Of a stretch of DNA of 64,000 nucleotides, positions 63,001 to 64,000 are shown in pieces. The notes under the pieces were generated by a model, which saw only the letters and a list, made by a program, of their open reading frames with translations, was not told where the DNA came from and ran no database searches. The translations under genes and the position numbers were made by a program. The stretch is from NCBI GenBank assembly GCA_017408735.1, contig JAFQUB010000022.1, positions 1 through 64,000 on the forward strand. The letters are read 5' to 3'. The DNA is from Lachnospiraceae bacterium. GTDB lineage: Bacteria > Bacillota > Clostridia > Lachnospirales > Lachnospiraceae. Position 1 is the first letter of the stretch. The number at the start of each line of letters is the position of its first letter.

Positions 63001-64000
63001 ATGAAGGTTTTGCTTATTAATACCGTCTGTGGAAGTGGAAGCGTGGGAAAAATCACAGCGGATATTTATCATACATTAAAAGAACAGGGCGAGGACGGAA
63101 TCGTTCTCTATGGAAGGAATGAAGCACCGGACACTGTAAATGCAGTGAAAATAGGGACTAAGTTAGATTTTTACAGTCATGCATTGTTGGGAGTGGTTGC
63201 CGGCAAAGGCGGTTTTGGTTCTGGGAAAATGACGAAAAAAATCATTGCTAAAATCGAGGAGGAAAAGCCGGATATCATACATCTTCACAACATACATGGA
63301 TTTTATTTGCAGGTAGAAGAATTATTTTCCTACTTAAAACAAGCAGATATTCCGGTAGTGTGGACATTACATGATTGTTGGAGTTTTACCGGTCATTGTG
63401 CCTATTTTGATTATGTGGGGTGCGAAAAATGGAAAGAGGAATGTCAAAAATGCCCTCAACATTTGCAGACCTATCCTTATAGCATCAGCGATTATTCAAG
63501 AAAAGCATATATGCGTAAAAAACATGCTTTTTCAGGTGTGAAAAATCTTACTGTTGTGACTCCGTCATACTGGTTAAAAGGGCTGGTAAAACAATCGATG
63601 CTAAAGGACTATCCGGTGGAAGTGATACCAAACGGCATTGAATTGAAGAATTTCAACGAAACTGCCAATGGAAAAGCATTTCGGAAAAAATACGCAATTC
63701 AGGATAAATTTATGGTGTTGGGTGTTGCAAATGTGTGGGAAAAGCGAAAAGGTCTGAAATATTTCGTGGAATTGGCAGAACGTTTGAAGAATATGGACAA
63801 AAATACGGTGCTGAATCATGAAAATACAGTAATAGTATTAGTTGGTGTCGGTAAAAAAGAAAAGAAAAACCTTCCCCACAATATCATTGCGTTGGAGCGA
63901 ACCAACGGTGCCAGAGAACTGGCGGCAATTTATCAGGCAGCAGATGTTTATGTAAATGCTACACTGGAAGATAACTTCCCGACCACAAATATTGAAGCCC
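63001..64000 (+). CDS. GT4-family glycosyltransferase, 3' end outside window
   Basis: ATG 63001 behind TGGAGGAA; 333 codons are open to the window edge. GT-B enzyme: VLLINTVCGSGSVGKITADIY at the start, IIHLHNIHGFYL, VWTLHDCWSFTGHCAYF with clustered Cys (GCEKWKEECQKCP), VIPNGIELKNF, and VYVNATLEDNFPTTNIEA of the donor-binding site. This matches WcaC-like colanic-acid-type transferases. Divergent from the fucosyltransferase-like gene; probably starts a second polysaccharide locus to the right. Confidence 0.92.
   Translation, partial: MKVLLINTVCGSGSVGKITADIYHTLKEQGEDGIVLYGRNEAPDTVNAVKIGTKLDFYSHALLGVVAGKGGFGSGKMTKKIIAKIEEEKPDIIHLHNIHGFYLQVEELFSYLKQADIPVVWTLHDCWSFTGHCAYFDYVGCEKWKEECQKCPQHLQTYPYSISDYSRKAYMRKKHAFSGVKNLTVVTPSYWLKGLVKQSMLKDYPVEVIPNGIELKNFNETANGKAFRKKYAIQDKFMVLGVANVWEKRKGLKYFVELAERLKNMDKNTVLNHENTVIVLVGVGKKEKKNLPHNIIALERTNGARELAAIYQAADVYVNATLEDNFPTTNIEA

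Overview
The window looks like chromosome from a low-GC, anaerobic, gut-type clostridium, most likely a Lachnospiraceae relative. The reasons are A+T-rich DNA, strong GGAGG ribosome sites with some TTG/GTG starts, a pyrK/pyrDB-type pyrimidine operon, the cdaA-ybbR-glmM cluster, carboxynorspermidine-type polyamine genes and an [FeFe]-hydrogenase-like sensor. No rRNA, tRNA, CRISPR array or intact prophage was seen.

Layout. 1-2.9 kb: the edge of an insertion sequence, two paralogous membrane-anchored proteins (one with an altered J-domain) and a hairpin-rich intergenic repeat. 2.9-8.4 kb: an AAA-ATPase/PD-(D/E)XK protein, a YkgJ-type cysteine-cluster protein, a lipoprotein, a SEC-C methionine aminopeptidase and an HD-GYP phosphodiesterase. 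8.5-12.3 kb: a DUF2142 fragment, two tandem acyltransferases and a decayed Rpn-type nuclease gene. 12.4-23.5 kb: pyrimidine genes (pyrC-pyrF-pyrK-pyrD, then pyrE), small membrane proteins, an M29-like aminopeptidase, and purE-purM-purN-purD behind a near-consensus promoter. 23.6-24.98 kb: an AlbA_2/HATPase regulator with a striking operator. 25.4-30.2 kb: polyamine genes. 30.4-35.7 kb: two membrane proteins, c-di-AMP synthase CdaA, CdaR/YbbR, GlmM and HPr. 35.8-44.4 kb: a surface-polysaccharide locus (DUF2142 protein, flippase, CDP-glycerol-type transferase, hexapeptide acyltransferase, three GT2 enzymes). 44.5-48.7 kb: an accessory zone full of truncated, fused and frameshifted small genes. 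48.7-50.6 kb: an ABC exporter with an XRE-AbrB regulator on the minus strand. 51.1-59.3 kb: a signalling cluster made of a hydrogenase-like/chemoreceptor fusion, an NCS2 permease, a 7TM hybrid histidine kinase and a response regulator with HD-GYP and GGDEF domains. 59.3-61.8 kb: a hydrolase, an AAC(6')-like acetyltransferase, a methyltransferase gene broken by TGA, and a membrane protein. 62.1-64 kb: a fucosyltransferase-like gene and the start of a GT4 gene that runs off the window.

Most unusual observation. Four intergenic loci (A 25133-25364, B 61890-62103, C 28977-29045, D 42372-42417) appear to belong to one family of long-hairpin elements. A and B share an inner hairpin core. B, C and D share flanking sequence. 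C is a short terminator-like form and D lacks the hairpin. The DNA around each is strongly strand-asymmetric: at A, B and D the plus strand is rich in A and C (obvious at codon third positions), while at C, which lies in the opposite orientation, the plus strand is rich in G and T. The bias fades within a few hundred bases. I know of no described system with this behaviour, and it is my leading candidate for something new.

How the genes work together. The pyr and pur blocks give de novo nucleotide synthesis. CdaA/CdaR/GlmM tie c-di-AMP to cell-wall precursor supply. The 51-59 kb cluster could couple a redox or H2 signal and a membrane signal to c-di-GMP turnover, to which the separate HD-GYP protein at 7.4-8.4 kb may also contribute.
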